Below, one piece after another: positions 5,589 through 5,979 of a stretch of DNA of 5,979 nt; within the stretch, counting starts at the first letter, position 1, and each line of letters begins with the position of its first letter. The position numbers were made by a program, and so were the translations under genes. The stretch comes from an uncultured Clostridia bacterium (GTDB lineage: Bacteria > Bacillota > Clostridia > Oscillospirales > Acutalibacteraceae): positions 1 to 5,979 of the forward strand of contig CAJFUH010000104.1 of assembly GCA_904420155.1 (NCBI GenBank). Direction: 5' to 3'. The notes beneath the pieces are model-generated. The model did no database searches. It was not told the DNA's origin and worked only from the letters and a program-made list of their open reading frames with translations.

Positions 5589-5915
5589 ATGGAAGAAGCA
5601 AAAATGGAAAGGCTAGTGGAGAAAAAACACTGGGATAAGTTAAGGAAACATGTAGACGGCAAAAAAGAAGAAAAATTGGCGTTGGCTCAGGCGTGTTCCA
5701 CTTCAGACGCCGACGAATGCTGCAACATTCTGGTGACCCTGATCCACGACAGCGACCAAGACGTGCAATTGGCTGCGGTCAAGTCCCTGGGGGTAATCGG
5801 CAACGACCACGCTACCGTCCATCTGCAATGGCTGCTCACCCAAGTGACCCCGGATCAACAGGAATTGATTGACGCCATCCATTCGGCAATCAAGAGCGTA
5901 CGGAACAAACAATAA
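5589..5915 (+). CDS. Small HEAT-repeat protein
   Basis: 108-residue, highly soluble protein. The N-terminal ~30 residues are charged and helical (MEEAKMERLVEKKHWDKL, then a Lys/Glu-rich turn). Residues about 44-75 form a recognisable HEAT repeat: helix A CCNILVTLIHD, the D-x-D-V turn (56-59), then helix B VQLAAVKSLGVIG with the typical A-A-V-x-x-L-G pattern. Residues 76-106 make a second, degenerate helical pair, and 28-43 may be the end of another. HEAT repeats are protein-binding scaffolds, and no catalytic site is visible. It is too short for a full superhelix, so it may cap or oligomerise with a partner. ATG 5589 has AAAGGA (5573-5578) 10 nt upstream; an in-frame ATG at 5604 would remove five residues and is less well placed. 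It is followed closely by a strong terminator. Confidence 0.78.
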   Translation: MEEAKMERLVEKKHWDKLRKHVDGKKEEKLALAQACSTSDADECCNILVTLIHDSDQDVQLAAVKSLGVIGNDHATVHLQWLLTQVTPDQQELIDAIHSAIKSVRNKQ

Positions 5916-5936
5916 TATATCATCAAATAAAGGGAG

Positions 5937-5969
5937 AAGCGGAATCCAAGCCATTGGATTCCGCTTTTT
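5937..5969 (+). terminator. Intrinsic terminator of the HEAT-repeat gene
   Basis: GCGGAATCCAA (5939-5949) pairs perfectly with TTGGATTCCGC (5954-5964) around a GCCA loop, and two more A-T pairs extend it to 13 bp. TTTTT (5965-5969) follows. It is 21 nt past the stop codon. Confidence 0.93.
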
Positions 5970-5979
5970 CGATAGTTTA

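Overview
The window looks like chromosomal DNA of a moderately GC-rich Clostridia-type Firmicute, most likely a gut Oscillospiraceae/Ruminococcaceae relative. The evidence is strong AGGAGG-type ribosome binding sites, U-tailed intrinsic terminators, sigma-A-like promoters, a type Ib AroF, and an intergenic repeat island of the style I associate with that group. The genus cannot be fixed from the sequence. There is no rRNA, tRNA, CRISPR array, transposase, phage gene or recognisable defence system, and the gene content is mostly housekeeping.

Layout. (1) 2-532 (+): the C-terminal half of DAHP synthase (aroF), whose 5' end lies outside the window. (2) 533-1018: no gene; about 220 bp of degenerate direct repeats, then a run of hairpins ending in a 17-bp intrinsic terminator at 966-1008 that faces right. 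(3) 1978-1019 (-): a small transcription unit with a promoter over an inverted repeat, a 31-aa single-pass membrane peptide not listed among longer ORFs, and a TtcA-like PP-loop thiolase. (4) 4241-2086 (-): a monocistronic asnB unit with a clear promoter, a structured leader of about 190 nt, a 612-aa glutamine-dependent asparagine synthetase and an intrinsic terminator. (5) 4404-5969 (+): a tocopherol-cyclase-like protein of unknown function, then a 108-aa HEAT-repeat protein closed by a strong terminator.

How they fit together. The genes do not form one pathway. asnB and the tocopherol-cyclase-like gene are divergent and share the 4018-4465 intergenic region. The membrane peptide and the TtcA-like enzyme probably share one transcript, since no terminator separates them. 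The HEAT protein seems to have its own transcription unit.

The best candidates for undescribed biology are the asnB leader, which has mutually exclusive pairings around an attenuator-like hairpin and no T-box motif; the 31-aa membrane peptide with its palindromic promoter; and the tocopherol-cyclase-like protein, whose role in an anaerobe is not explained by its family name. All three are inferences from sequence and no searches were run.
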